From contig JAQCEJ010000036.1 of NCBI GenBank assembly GCA_027618475.1, forward strand, positions 1 through 45,050: DNA of 45,050 nt. The letters run 5' to 3'. Source of the DNA: Planctomycetota bacterium (GTDB taxonomy: Bacteria; Planctomycetota; Planctomycetia; Planctomycetales; Planctomycetaceae). Positions 10,009-19,204 of this stretch are shown here, piece after piece; positions within the stretch are counted from its first letter, which is position 1; each line of letters begins with the position of its first letter. Made by a program: the position numbers and the translations under genes. The notes beneath the pieces were generated by a model. The model worked only from the letters and a program-made list of their open reading frames with translations, was not told where the DNA came from and searched no databases.

Positions 10009-10166
10009 GGGAAAAACTCCATATCGAATTCAGGACCGATAAAAAATATAAAATAACAGCAATCACTGCGGGATGCCGTCGCGGGAAAAGAAAAAACCAT
10101 CTCGCTGTACATGCGAAACGACTCAGATCACTTCCATTGACGTTATCCTCCCAGGTTGTTTCATTC

Positions 10167-10195
10167 ATTATTAAATTTGATGTCACATTTATCAA
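10167..10195 (-). promoter_or_regulatory. Sigma-70-type promoter for the DUF1573 gene
   Basis: On the minus strand, TTGATA (10190-10195) and AATAAT (10167-10172) are separated by exactly 17 bases, each matching the consensus at 5 of 6 positions. It lies between the O-antigen-ligase-like stop and the DUF1573 start. Transcription would begin near 10160, leaving a leader of about 150 bases. This suggests that the DUF1573/cytochrome/DUF971 group is transcribed separately from the polysaccharide genes. Confidence 0.5.
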
Positions 10196-10220
10196 CAGCG
10201 AATTCGGACCTTCCCTTTGA

Positions 10221-12530
10221 TTATGGGACGACGGAATCATTCAACACCGCACGCACGCCCGATAATTGATCTGACGTTAAGTACTTGTCCGAATGTGAAT
10301 AGCGCCGATTGATCTCGTCGAGTTCGATGGCGCGTTTCGCAGCTCGACGTGCTTGTTCCGTTTGACCTGCCGCCCGACTGGCAATCGCCAGTTCCCACTG
10401 TAGTTCAGAATCTTCGGGATATCGCCGAACCGCCTCAACGAACATGTCAGCGGCGGTAGCGGCATCATCAGCCGTTTTGGTTCTCTCAAAACGTCGGCTA
10501 AACCATTGTCCCAGTATCTGATACCCCTTGTGATCGAATGGATTCCGCCTAATCGCTTCTTTCTGAAATGTCACTCCCTGGGCAAAGTCTGCGGATGAAG
10601 CATCACGGCTGACAGACCATACCAAAAACGAGACTTGCGCCAATCGTTCGTAAGGATCGGGATTCCAGTCATCGGCATCGGCGGCTCTCCGATAATAATT
10701 CTCGGCGATGCGGGGTGATTGCCCCGACATGAGTACGGAGTCACCTTGCAACAATAACGTCCTGCACTGCCACGCCGGCAAAAATGCTGTGAAAAGACAC
10801 GACATCAATAATGCGAATAACAGGAACATCGTACGGAAATTCCCTGATGACGACACAGGCTCCATGGCGCTGGTTTGAACCTGGGTCGAGACGGGGACCG
10901 CCAATGCCGGCAGGAGAAATAGGATCTGGGCGACCGCGGGCATCGAAGCCCCCCCTGCCCCTTGCAGGTGAATCACCAGAGCAAGCGTCGCGAGCCCTAA
11001 AGCCATTGGAGATGTAAATGACGCACTGTTCGACCGCAATCCGAACGGCAACAAGATCCAGAAGGAGAGACCACATGCGAAGAGGCGTTGATCAAACCTC
11101 TCACCGCACAAGAATTGCACAAGATATACCAGTAAAAAACTGCCGATGCCAGCTAGTATCCAGGGGGAATCGAAGCGGATTATAGCAGACGGTTGTTTGC
11201 CCGAGTCTTCCGCCACCGCGTGCGGTTTTCGTAATCCTCGAACCACAATCAGCAGCAACACGCCAAGACCGAGCAGTGAAACAACACCTCCCTGCACCCA
11301 AAGGTCGAGAACCATCTGATGGGGGTCGGCGATTTCTTCACTCGATTCGGGGAGCTTGAATTGCAAATAATGTTGTCGAAAATTTCCCGGACCGACTCCC
11401 GTCATCGGATGTGCTTTGATCACCTGCCACGTGCCGCTCCAGTATTCGAGTCGATATTTTAGTGACTTGGGAGCTTCCGAAAGAACTTGCCAGTCGAGTC
11501 CGCCGCTCAGTGCAAGCACGCCGGTGACAAGTACCACCACGGCCATGAATACCATTCCGCCGCGCAGCCATATTTTTCGAGAGATGTGCAGTTGTCGCGA
11601 CAACAATAGGCAACCAATGACGATAGCAAGTGCTGTCCCGACCCAGGCCGTGCGGCTTTTTGTCAGCAACAGACAAAAGACGATTGTCGCTGTTCCACAT
11701 ACAATTGCGAACCATTGTGAATTGCGACGGGACTGTTCTCCGCCCAAATCGTTTAGGGGAATCAGACGAATCAGTCCGAAAAGACCGATGATGGTTCCGA
11801 CAGCAAGCAGGCCGGCGAGCGAATTGGTCAGGGCAAAAAAGGCGATCGGTTCGGTGCTGGAAAACAATCGTTGTTCGAACATAAGCTGCGCTTGGCGGTT
11901 GTCGGGATACCCGGCCTGGGCGAGTTCTTTTTCGATGTCGTAACGGCGAGCGGGTTTGATATCTTCTTCGAGTGACGATAATAATTCGCGAAAATGTGCC
12001 GCTGTTTTAGGATACCACACGTAATGCTGCCAGATCCCGAGCCCTGAGAGGATGACAAGAAACGTCATTAATACAGTGATGAAGCGAGCCCGCAACAAAG
12101 ACGTGTTGAGCAGCCGTAACATCATCGATGTCGAGAGGCCGACGCCGATCCACTCCCAACATCCGTTGACAGCTGAACGAAGATTGCCACCGTTCATCCA
12201 AACTCCGGCACACCCAAGACATTGTCCCAGAACGACAACGCCTAATCCGATTTCCCACGGTGTGATTTTTTCGAGAGCAATCCGTTCGCGGTATTTGCTA
12301 TACACGTAAACCAGCGCGAGTATGATCCAGAGAACGACGATCCAGAGCGTTTCTCCCATCGTCGACGATTCTGCCGGGATCACCCATCGGGCAAACCAGA
12401 TGGCGATAGCGCAAGCAAGAACCAGCGGAGGCGAATCGAAAGCGTGAGAATTCGACTTACTATCACCGTGCACCACATCCTTCTGGGGACCGGCAGGGAA
12501 CGGCATCGATTTGTAGTTCCGGCGGCTCAT
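10221..12530 (-). CDS. O-antigen ligase/polymerase-like membrane protein with C-terminal TPRs
   Basis: About 769 residues. The N-terminal two thirds is strongly hydrophobic with roughly a dozen membrane segments. It has the Wzy_C/O-antigen ligase loop: W-x-G-TWQVIKAHPMTGVGPGNF followed by a conserved DPHQMVLDLWVQGG. The last ~170 residues are soluble and repeat-like (ENYYRRAADADDWNPDPYERLAQVSF and further TPR-like helices). Such proteins polymerise or ligate lipid-linked glycans at the outer face of the inner membrane. It sits 48 bases downstream of a WecA-like gene on the same strand, so the two probably work together. The start is uncertain: ATG 12530 is used; an in-frame GTG at 12548 and ATG at 12488 are alternatives, none with a clear ribosome-binding site. 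Confidence 0.8.
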   Translation of the reverse strand: MSRRNYKSMPFPAGPQKDVVHGDSKSNSHAFDSPPLVLACAIAIWFARWVIPAESSTMGETLWIVVLWIILALVYVYSKYRERIALEKITPWEIGLGVVVLGQCLGCAGVWMNGGNLRSAVNGCWEWIGVGLSTSMMLRLLNTSLLRARFITVLMTFLVILSGLGIWQHYVWYPKTAAHFRELLSSLEEDIKPARRYDIEKELAQAGYPDNRQAQLMFEQRLFSSTEPIAFFALTNSLAGLLAVGTIIGLFGLIRLIPLNDLGGEQSRRNSQWFAIVCGTATIVFCLLLTKSRTAWVGTALAIVIGCLLLSRQLHISRKIWLRGGMVFMAVVVLVTGVLALSGGLDWQVLSEAPKSLKYRLEYWSGTWQVIKAHPMTGVGPGNFRQHYLQFKLPESSEEIADPHQMVLDLWVQGGVVSLLGLGVLLLIVVRGLRKPHAVAEDSGKQPSAIIRFDSPWILAGIGSFLLVYLVQFLCGERFDQRLFACGLSFWILLPFGLRSNSASFTSPMALGLATLALVIHLQGAGGASMPAVAQILFLLPALAVPVSTQVQTSAMEPVSSSGNFRTMFLLFALLMSCLFTAFLPAWQCRTLLLQGDSVLMSGQSPRIAENYYRRAADADDWNPDPYERLAQVSFLVWSVSRDASSADFAQGVTFQKEAIRRNPFDHKGYQILGQWFSRRFERTKTADDAATAADMFVEAVRRYPEDSELQWELAIASRAAGQTEQARRAAKRAIELDEINRRYSHSDKYLTSDQLSGVRAVLNDSVVP

Positions 12531-12578
12531 ACGAATAGAATATTCCACGGAAGGCGTTTCAGTCGCGCACGAACGAAA

Positions 12579-13697
12579 TCACGGCCTATTCCTGCCGACT
12601 GTTTCGAGAATGGCAACAATAGTCAGAACGCAGATCACCAAGGCCATAATCAGCAACGCGGCAGACCAGTCGTTCACCCGATAGAGTAGCAGCCCTGCCA
12701 GTCCCGTGGTCATCGTTGCCAGGTAGATTGTCAGTACCGCGTATTTTGATTTGAGACCAAGTTCCACGAGACGATGTGAAAAGTGGCTTTTATCGGCATG
12801 AAACGGACTTCGTCTCTGTAACAGGCGAATGATGATAACCGACGCCGTGTCGTACAGCGGAACGGCCAGAATACAGAGCGGTGCGAGAATGACATGCCGC
12901 GATTCCGACCCATTTTTCGATTCGTAAAATGTTCCCAGTACGGTCATCGATGCCAGCATCAGGCCGACGAAATGACTGCCGGTGTCTCCCATAAATATAC
13001 GTGCCGGTGGCCAATTATGACATAAGAAACCTGCAAGCGCACCAGAGAGAATCAATAACACACCGGCCACCAGCCAGCGAGGTTCGCTCGTTCCGGTCAG
13101 CATGACGATCACAAAACCAATTGATGCAATCAGAGCGATTCCCGCCGAGAGACCATCCATGTTGTCGAGAAAATTGAATGAATTCATCAACACCAGCAGC
13201 CATCCGACCGTCAGAATATGACCGATCCAGGGCTGGTCGATGAACAATGTCATAGTCACACCCGACATCACCAGCCCGATAGCAATGGCTATCTGCAGGA
13301 AAAGCCTCGGCATCCAATGCAGGTTTTTAAGATCGTCGAGGAGCCCCATCACCAGCAGAATTGTCCCACCGGCTAGGATGGCCCAAAGTTGTGGGGCTCG
13401 ATAGCCGATGCCGTCTAGATGAACCGTCAAATTCGCCGGAAGATGTAACCATCCGGCCATTCCGTGGTGCGACAGCCAACCCAATAATTGGACGCCGACC
13501 AAGGGAACAACGACCCCGAGCCAAATCCCAATTCCACCTCCGAGCGGAGTCGGCACGACATGCACTTTGCGGGCAGCGGGACGGTCGATCAGCCCAACAC
13601 GGGGAGCGATTCGCCGCATCCCCCACGTCGCCACATACGAAACCGCGAACGCCGGAAGAATGCACCCCAGAACGAACGTCAACATGCTGTCGAACAT
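12579..13697 (-). CDS. WecA-like undecaprenyl-phosphate glycosyl-1-phosphate transferase (MraY/WecA family)
   Basis: Integral membrane enzyme of about 372 residues that transfers a UDP-sugar phosphate to undecaprenyl phosphate, starting a glycan on the inner-membrane lipid carrier. Family motifs are visible: RKVHVVPTPLGGGIGIWLG near the N-terminus, LLDDLKNLHW, MNSFNFLDNMDGLSAG (catalytic Asp region), FMGDTGSHFVGL and KSHFSHRLVELGL. Around eleven hydrophobic segments are present. Placement before the O-antigen-ligase-like gene favours WecA/exopolysaccharide use over MraY (peptidoglycan). The start at 13697 gives the usual hydrophobic N-terminus; a TTG-initiated extension to 13748 is possible. 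Confidence 0.87.
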   Translation of the reverse strand: MFDSMLTFVLGCILPAFAVSYVATWGMRRIAPRVGLIDRPAARKVHVVPTPLGGGIGIWLGVVVPLVGVQLLGWLSHHGMAGWLHLPANLTVHLDGIGYRAPQLWAILAGGTILLVMGLLDDLKNLHWMPRLFLQIAIAIGLVMSGVTMTLFIDQPWIGHILTVGWLLVLMNSFNFLDNMDGLSAGIALIASIGFVIVMLTGTSEPRWLVAGVLLILSGALAGFLCHNWPPARIFMGDTGSHFVGLMLASMTVLGTFYESKNGSESRHVILAPLCILAVPLYDTASVIIIRLLQRRSPFHADKSHFSHRLVELGLKSKYAVLTIYLATMTTGLAGLLLYRVNDWSAALLIMALVICVLTIVAILETVGRNRP

Positions 13698-14049
13698 AAG
13701 AAACGATCGCAAGAAGAGAACCAGGACGGGGGAAAAGACGTCAAACAACGATCATAACATGATCGATTTACCGATGCTGTCATTACGAATGACACGACTC
13801 AATCGTGGGATGGATTTGCATCGACAGTTGGAATTCTCGCCACAATCGCGATAATTGGACGCGTCGTGGGCGATCTGCCATAATCGAAATCCCGGAGTGC
13901 TTGTTGAAACCAAAGATTTGCGCATCGCACCCCTTGTCGATTTTTCGCATGATCATTAAGCTGTGCGGCACATGACTTTGAAACAAAAATTGTGCCGGTT
14001 TCCGGCTCGGGATATTAGACTCTGGATTTCATTTCTACAGGAATAGAAC
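13698..14049. other. Divergent intergenic region between WecA-like gene and ndk
   Basis: This 352-base gap must hold promoters for both directions. Only a modest promoter candidate for ndk was found (13990-14018). No small gene, RNA gene or convincing repeat is visible. Confidence 0.6.
13990..14018 (+). promoter_or_regulatory. Possible ndk promoter
   Basis: TTGTGC (13990-13995) and TATTAG (14013-14018) are 17 bases apart, about 30 bases before the ndk start. The match to sigma-70 consensus is partial. Confidence 0.35.
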
Positions 14050-14517
14050 ATGGCATTGGAACGAACGTTCGTGTTATTCAAGCCCGACGCCGTCGAGCGG
14101 CGTCTGTGTGGTCGTTTGCTCACTCGCTTCGAAGAACGTGGGTTGAAAATTCTCGGACTGAAAATGCTGCAGGTGACAAAGGAACTGTCGCGCGAGCATT
14201 ACGCCGAGCATGTCAACAAAGCGTTTTACCCGTTGTTGGAAGACTTCATCACTGCAGGACCGGTCGTCGCAATGGTGATTGAAGGACCGGGGGCGGTCGG
14301 AGTGGTGCGAGCAATGCTCGGTTCAACCAACGGTCGCGAAGCTCCCCCGGGAACGATCCGAGGGGACTACGGCCTTAGTCGACAGATGAACCTCGTGCAC
14401 GGCAGCGACAGCGTTGAATCGGCGTCTCGTGAAATCGGTATCTACTTCAAACCCGACGAACTCATCGACCGCGAAACCACACTCGGAGGCTGGGTCTGCG
14501 CTTCGGACGAAAAATAA
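14050..14517 (+). CDS. ndk: Nucleoside diphosphate kinase
   Basis: Cytoplasmic enzyme that moves the gamma-phosphate between nucleoside tri- and diphosphates through a phospho-histidine. Length is 155 residues, close to the bacterial norm. The N-terminal ERTFVLFKPDAVERRLCG and the active-site NLVHGSDS with His117 are intact, as is the substrate-site segment AMLGSTNGREAPPGTIRGDYG. An AGGAA motif precedes the ATG by about 8 bases. The gene converges on rnr, with only 50 bases between them. Confidence 0.97.
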   Translation: MALERTFVLFKPDAVERRLCGRLLTRFEERGLKILGLKMLQVTKELSREHYAEHVNKAFYPLLEDFITAGPVVAMVIEGPGAVGVVRAMLGSTNGREAPPGTIRGDYGLSRQMNLVHGSDSVESASREIGIYFKPDELIDRETTLGGWVCASDEK

Positions 14518-14549
14518 TTGCATCGAGAGATAAAGAATAAAGCGGATTG

Positions 14550-14580
14550 AGGTGATTTTGATCCCTCTCACCTGCTTTTT
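14550..14580 (+). terminator. Weak terminator after ndk, overlapping the rnr 3' end
   Basis: AGGTGA (14550-14555) can pair with TCACCT (14568-14573) over a 12-base loop, with a T run at 14576-14580. The right arm includes the rnr stop codon. The stem is only 6 bp, so it is a tentative call. Confidence 0.35.
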
Positions 14581-16907
14581 CGTCCTTTCTTTTGCTTCTT
14601 CTTTACTCCCGATCGATTTGATGTTTCACCCGTTCGTGACTTTGACTTGTGCGGCTTGTTTTTTTCTTTGGAACCGCCGGCCTTTGATCGCGATTCTGAA
14701 GGATGTCGATGTTTCGTTGCCGGACTGGCGGTTGCCGTTATCGACGGTTGATCGTTCTTGATCGGTGCGACAAGATCGACTTTTTTGCCCGACGGTAACT
14801 TGACGATCTGAAAATCGAGTTCCCGGCGGGCGAGATTGACTTCGCTCACCACGACTCGAAGACGATCTCCCAGTTGAATTTTCTGCCCCGAACGCCTTCC
14901 CATATAACTCATGCTCGCTTCTTCGAAGTAGAAATTATCCTCTCGCGGCAAGCGGCTGACGTGAATTAATCCTTCGACGGGAATCTCGACTCCCTGGCAG
15001 AATATACCGAATGGCTCGACCCCGGTGATGACGGCATCCAGCTCTTCCCCGACCCGGTTTGACATCATTACCAGTAGCTTGGTCTTGATCAGCTCGCGCT
15101 CGGCCGTCGCCGCACGGCGTTCGGTGCTCGAACAAGTTTTACCAAGCTTTGTGAGTTCGGAATCAGGCAGTACCGGTACTTTCGTTCCTTTCGCAATCGC
15201 ATCGAATAAACGATGCACAGTCAAATCGGGGTATCGCCGAATCGGACTCGTGAAGTGGCAATATTGATCGACACCGAGGGCGTAATGTCCCGCGTCGATT
15301 TCGGAGTATTCCGCCTGTTTGAAACTGCGGAGTAGAGCATAATTGAGTGCATACTCCTGTGGCTTGCCGTGCACGTTTCGAATGATTGCCTGCATTTCCG
15401 CCCGGCTGAAGATCGGTTTGAGGGGATACCCCAACAGCGTGGCGAATTTGGAAAAATTTTCGAGCTTCAATCGGTCGGGCTCACCGTGAATTCGCCTCAA
15501 GAACGGGATTTGCTTCGACGCCAGTACCTCAGCAACAGCGATGTTCGCCGCAAGCATGAACTCCTCGATGATCTGATGGCTCTCGTCGTGGACAACACGG
15601 TGCGCACCGCTGACGCGCCCTTCCTTGTCGAAATCGAGTTTCGTCTCGGGTAAGTTGAGTTCGAGCGCTCCCCCTCCCATGCGGCGGGCTCTGAGAATCA
15701 TTGCCAGTTCGTGCATTTTGCCGAGCAGTGCACGCACTTTCGCACTGATGCGCGTGCGAAATTTTTCGGGTTCGTTGATGATCGGCATCACTTCTTCATA
15801 CGCGAATCGCCGAGTGACTTTGATCGCCGAATTTACGAATTCGGTATGCAGCGGCAGGCCGGTCGCATCAAATTCGATGAACACACTCTTAGTGAAACGA
15901 ACCTGGTTCTGCTGCAAACTCGCCAGGCCATTTGAAATGACTTCCGGCAACATGGGCAGCACGCGATCGGGGAGATACACACTCGTACCTCGAACACGTG
16001 CTTCGACATCGAGCGCCGATCCCGGTTGCACGAAATGCGAGACGTCTGCAATGTGCACCCCAAGATGCCAATGCCCGTCGTGAGATTTTTCGAGCGAAAT
16101 GGCATCGTCAAAATCGCGTGCATCGACCGGGTCGATCGTCACGATGATCTCTCGCGTCAAATCACGGCGATCTCCCAGTTTTCCAGGATCGAATGCCTCC
16201 GCCTGCCGTCGTGACTCGTGATTCACATTATCGGGAAACTCGTCGGGCAAGCCGAATTCGTGAATGATGGCTTCGGTATCGACGCCGGCCTTTCCTCGAG
16301 GGCCGAGCACTTTGGTGAGCACGGCTTCTCCGGTCTGATATTGCCGGGGATAACGCAGCATTTCGACAACGACCTTGTCGCCTGGCTGCACCCCCTTCGC
16401 GCCGGGATCGCCGACATGGATCAATCCGTTAATGGCCCGTCCGTCGATTTCAACCCACCCCTGCCCTTCTTGTTCGGAATATGTTCCCACGAACTGAGTC
16501 GAAGCCCGCTCAAGCACCTCGGCAATTCGTCCGACGCGCTGTCCCCCTTTTCGTCGGCGATCGAGCAACTGTACCAGCACCTCATCACCCGTTTGCGCAT
16601 CAAACATGTTTTCGACAAAGATATAGATTTCACCCCATCGCGTTTTTTCGTGCGGAATGAGCACGCCGTTACCCGAATCGAGCCGCTTGACGATACCAGC
16701 AATCAAGTGAGAACTCGGCGTCCCCTGAATTTTTCCATCGTCATCAATTGTAATTCGATTATTTTGCAGTAATACATTAAGACAGTCGCGCAGGTCGCCG
16801 ATCTCGTCTCGGGGTATTCCCAATTTTTTCGCCAATGCTTTCGCACTACGCGGACGGTATCCTCCGCGTGAAATATAGCCTAATACCTTCTGTTCGAGGT
16901 CACTCAC
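14568..16907 (-). CDS. rnr: Ribonuclease R (RNB-family 3'-5' exoribonuclease)
   Basis: Processive exonuclease that degrades structured RNA, including rRNA fragments and mRNA, in the cytoplasm. Length is 779 residues. The order is winged-helix/cold-shock OB regions at the N-terminus, the RNB catalytic domain with the metal-binding Asp cluster TIDPVDARDFDDAISL, an S1 domain (GVEPFGIFCQGVEIPVEGLIHVS), and a Lys/Arg/Ser-rich tail of about 60 residues typical of RNase R. The start is GTG at 16907 with GGAG about 10 bases upstream. A perfect TATAAT lies at 16963-16968 on this strand, but no matching -35 box is seen at normal spacing. Confidence 0.95.
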   Translation of the reverse strand: MSDLEQKVLGYISRGGYRPRSAKALAKKLGIPRDEIGDLRDCLNVLLQNNRITIDDDGKIQGTPSSHLIAGIVKRLDSGNGVLIPHEKTRWGEIYIFVENMFDAQTGDEVLVQLLDRRRKGGQRVGRIAEVLERASTQFVGTYSEQEGQGWVEIDGRAINGLIHVGDPGAKGVQPGDKVVVEMLRYPRQYQTGEAVLTKVLGPRGKAGVDTEAIIHEFGLPDEFPDNVNHESRRQAEAFDPGKLGDRRDLTREIIVTIDPVDARDFDDAISLEKSHDGHWHLGVHIADVSHFVQPGSALDVEARVRGTSVYLPDRVLPMLPEVISNGLASLQQNQVRFTKSVFIEFDATGLPLHTEFVNSAIKVTRRFAYEEVMPIINEPEKFRTRISAKVRALLGKMHELAMILRARRMGGGALELNLPETKLDFDKEGRVSGAHRVVHDESHQIIEEFMLAANIAVAEVLASKQIPFLRRIHGEPDRLKLENFSKFATLLGYPLKPIFSRAEMQAIIRNVHGKPQEYALNYALLRSFKQAEYSEIDAGHYALGVDQYCHFTSPIRRYPDLTVHRLFDAIAKGTKVPVLPDSELTKLGKTCSSTERRAATAERELIKTKLLVMMSNRVGEELDAVITGVEPFGIFCQGVEIPVEGLIHVSRLPREDNFYFEEASMSYMGRRSGQKIQLGDRLRVVVSEVNLARRELDFQIVKLPSGKKVDLVAPIKNDQPSITATASPATKHRHPSESRSKAGGSKEKNKPHKSKSRTGETSNRSGVKKKQKKGRKSR

Positions 16908-17117
16908 TCAACAACTCCGGATTTCTGATTATTGTTCTCGTTTTGGGTTTTCTATCGTGATGATTATATACTGAAATCACCGTCATCGCGTTTCAATTAC
17001 AACAAATTCCTTACGTGCTGCTCGTTTTTTTCTGAATCTTTCCGTGCAGCGATCGATGCCGTTCCGTACAATATGCCTTAAAACCGATTTGTTACTCGCC
17101 CATAAAGGTTCTTCACA

Positions 17118-18614
17118 ATGACGAGACGCAGCGTTCGGCTGTTCTTCACGTTGATCGTCGTCGGCTGGTCTATACCGCATGATCACATCGTCAAAGCCGA
17201 CGACACGTCGGTCGATATTCCTGACGACAAGCGAATCGCGATTCAAAGTGTGATCGATCGCGAAGCTGAAGCCTGGGAAAAGGCCCTTTCTATCTGGAAG
17301 TGGGCCGAACCGGGTTATCAAGAGATCCGATCGTCGAAACTGCTGGCTGGCTGGCTCGAGGCCAACGGCTTCGAAGTCACAAGAGTTGTCGCAGGTATTC
17401 CGACAGCATTCGTGGCCAGTTTTGGTGATCAACCGCCGGTCATAGGAATTCTTGGGGAATTCGATGCCCTACCTGGACTTTCGCAAACGGCAGCTCCCGA
17501 ACGCCAACCCATCGAAGGACAATCGTACGGACAAGGATGCGGTCATCATCTCTTTGGAGCCGCATCGGCCTCCGCCGCCATCGCCATAGCCGAGCAGATT
17601 AAAGCCGGGAAACTCAAAGGGACGGTTCGCTTCTATGGTTGCCCTGCCGAAGAAGGAGGGAGCGGGAAGGTTTTCATGGTTCGCGCGAGACTGTTCGATG
17701 ATTGCGCAGCCGTATTGCATTGGCACCCGAGCCACGTCAACGCGGTCGGCGACCGCTCGACGATGGCACGCATGGCAGTTCGCTTTCGTTTTCGCGGTAC
17801 GGCAGCCCATGCGTCGATGTCGCCCGACCAGGGCCGTTCGGCACTTGATGCCGTTGAATTGACGAACTTCGCCGTGCAGTTGCTTCGCGAGCATGTACCG
17901 GAGATGACGCGCATTCATTATGTCATCACTGACGGTGGCAGAGCTCCTAATGTTGTTCCCGAGCGTGCCGAGGTCTACTACTATGTTCGTCATCCTGAGT
18001 CGGAAAAACTGATCTCCACGTACCGACGCGTCTTACGTTGTGCCCAAGCGGCTGCACTGGCGACCGAAACCGAACTCGAAGTCAATTACGAAGGAGGGAT
18101 CGTCGAACTTTTGCCGAACGAAATATTGACAAACGTTACACGAGTGAATCTTCGTCAGCTAAACGACATGCATTACGATGACGACGAATTAAAGTTCGCA
18201 CTCAAAATCCAGGAAACGTTAGACGAAAAACCTCCTATCACCCAATTTGAGCAGGTCATCGATCTCAATGGTGAAATCGGTCGGGGATCGACCGATGTGG
18301 GAGACGTTTCATGGGTCGTACCAACCGCCGGCTTTAACACGGCATGCTGGGTCGCGGGAACGTCTCCTCACTCCTGGCAAGCAGTTGCGGCCGGAGGAAT
18401 GAGCATCGGAAAAAAAGGAATGCAACTTGCCGCCAAAGTCCTTGCGGCCTCCGCGTGGGACATGTTGACGCATCCCGAATTGATAGACCAGGCTCAGGCC
18501 GAATTGAAAGGCCGCCTCGGTAAGCGGGCCTATCAGACATTGATGCAAGCCGATCAGCGACCCCCTCTGGATTACCGGAAGAACTCCATCGATTCAGGCA
18601 TGGACCCGAATTGA
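17118..18614 (+). CDS. Exported M20 family amidohydrolase (AbgB-like)
   Basis: Length is 498 residues. A signal peptide is likely (MTRRSVRLFFTLIVVGWSIP). The body matches the M20D amidohydrolase group related to the p-aminobenzoyl-glutamate hydrolase subunit AbgB. Visible metal/catalytic motifs are GEFDALPGLSQ, GQGCGHHLFG, CPAEEGGSGK and LHWHPSH, with the dimerisation segment GTAAHASMSPDQGRSALDAVEL. It would hydrolyse an amide-linked amino-acid conjugate outside the cytoplasm; the substrate is unknown. It is divergent from rnr and converges on the Nudix gene with 63 bases between. Its upstream region has an AAAGG site about 10 bases from the ATG. Confidence 0.87.
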   Translation: MTRRSVRLFFTLIVVGWSIPHDHIVKADDTSVDIPDDKRIAIQSVIDREAEAWEKALSIWKWAEPGYQEIRSSKLLAGWLEANGFEVTRVVAGIPTAFVASFGDQPPVIGILGEFDALPGLSQTAAPERQPIEGQSYGQGCGHHLFGAASASAAIAIAEQIKAGKLKGTVRFYGCPAEEGGSGKVFMVRARLFDDCAAVLHWHPSHVNAVGDRSTMARMAVRFRFRGTAAHASMSPDQGRSALDAVELTNFAVQLLREHVPEMTRIHYVITDGGRAPNVVPERAEVYYYVRHPESEKLISTYRRVLRCAQAAALATETELEVNYEGGIVELLPNEILTNVTRVNLRQLNDMHYDDDELKFALKIQETLDEKPPITQFEQVIDLNGEIGRGSTDVGDVSWVVPTAGFNTACWVAGTSPHSWQAVAAGGMSIGKKGMQLAAKVLAASAWDMLTHPELIDQAQAELKGRLGKRAYQTLMQADQRPPLDYRKNSIDSGMDPN

Positions 18615-18677
18615 AAACCGACAACGTATTGTCAGATACGAGGTTGACATCAATTACAGAGAAGGTTCGCACACACG

Positions 18678-19190
18678 TCAACCGATTACGTGATCAGAAT
18701 GACAATACCACCTGAACAACACCTTGAACGCCGGGCAGTAGCGATCAGGACGAGCGGCGATGAATTGTTCGATCAGATCTACCGGCATGATGTCAACGGC
18801 GGTGATTTCTTCAGGGTCAGGTTGTATCGGAGCGCTGGTCTGCAACCGATATAGTACTGTGTGTTCGTACGAGGTCTCTTTGCTTGCGGGGAATTTTTGC
18901 AGTCGCGAGAGAGAATCGACCGTTAATCCCAGTTCTTCTTTCAACTCGCGTACTGCCGCTGCGTCGTAATCTTCGCCGGCATCAACGTGGCCAGAACAGG
19001 AACTGGTGAAGCAGTTGGGATATTCGTCTTTTATCGGTGAGCGAAGCTGCACGTACATTTTTCCATCGTTATCAAAGACGAACACATGCACGGCACGGTG
19101 TAACAGTTTCTCAGCGTGTACTACGGATCGAGGGACTTGTCGCAAGACGCGGTCGTGTTCGTCAACAACATCAAAGAGTTCTTCTTGCAT
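18678..19190 (-). CDS. Nudix hydrolase (IPP-isomerase-like / YfcD-like)
   Basis: Length is 170 residues. The Nudix box is complete at residues 67-89: G, five residues, E73, seven residues, then REL-K-EELGL. The N-terminus (EELFDVVDEHDRVL) and HRAVHVFVFDNDGKMYVQLRS resemble the isopentenyl-diphosphate-isomerase-like Nudix group, which also includes uncharacterised hydrolases such as YfcD. The motif set alone cannot separate isomerase from hydrolase. The ATG at 19190 has AAGGTGA upstream. It lies 14 bases after the recG stop on the same strand, so it is probably co-transcribed with recG. Confidence 0.86.
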   Translation of the reverse strand: MQEELFDVVDEHDRVLRQVPRSVVHAEKLLHRAVHVFVFDNDGKMYVQLRSPIKDEYPNCFTSSCSGHVDAGEDYDAAAVRELKEELGLTVDSLSRLQKFPASKETSYEHTVLYRLQTSAPIQPDPEEITAVDIMPVDLIEQFIAARPDRYCPAFKVLFRWYCHSDHVIG

Positions 19191-19204
19191 GACGTTCACC
19201 TTGC

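Noticed and set aside
9911-10240. A 109-codon minus-strand frame with one hydrophobic segment upstream of DUF1573
   Set aside because: It overlaps both flanking genes, covers the promoter region and lacks a convincing start.
14500-14580. A strong bidirectional terminator between ndk and rnr
   Set aside because: Only a 6-bp stem is present, so it is listed as a weak one-strand candidate instead.
18642-18683. A 7-bp inverted repeat (GGTTGAC / GTCAACC) between the M20 and Nudix genes as a terminator
   Set aside because: A 28-base loop and no T tract on either strand.
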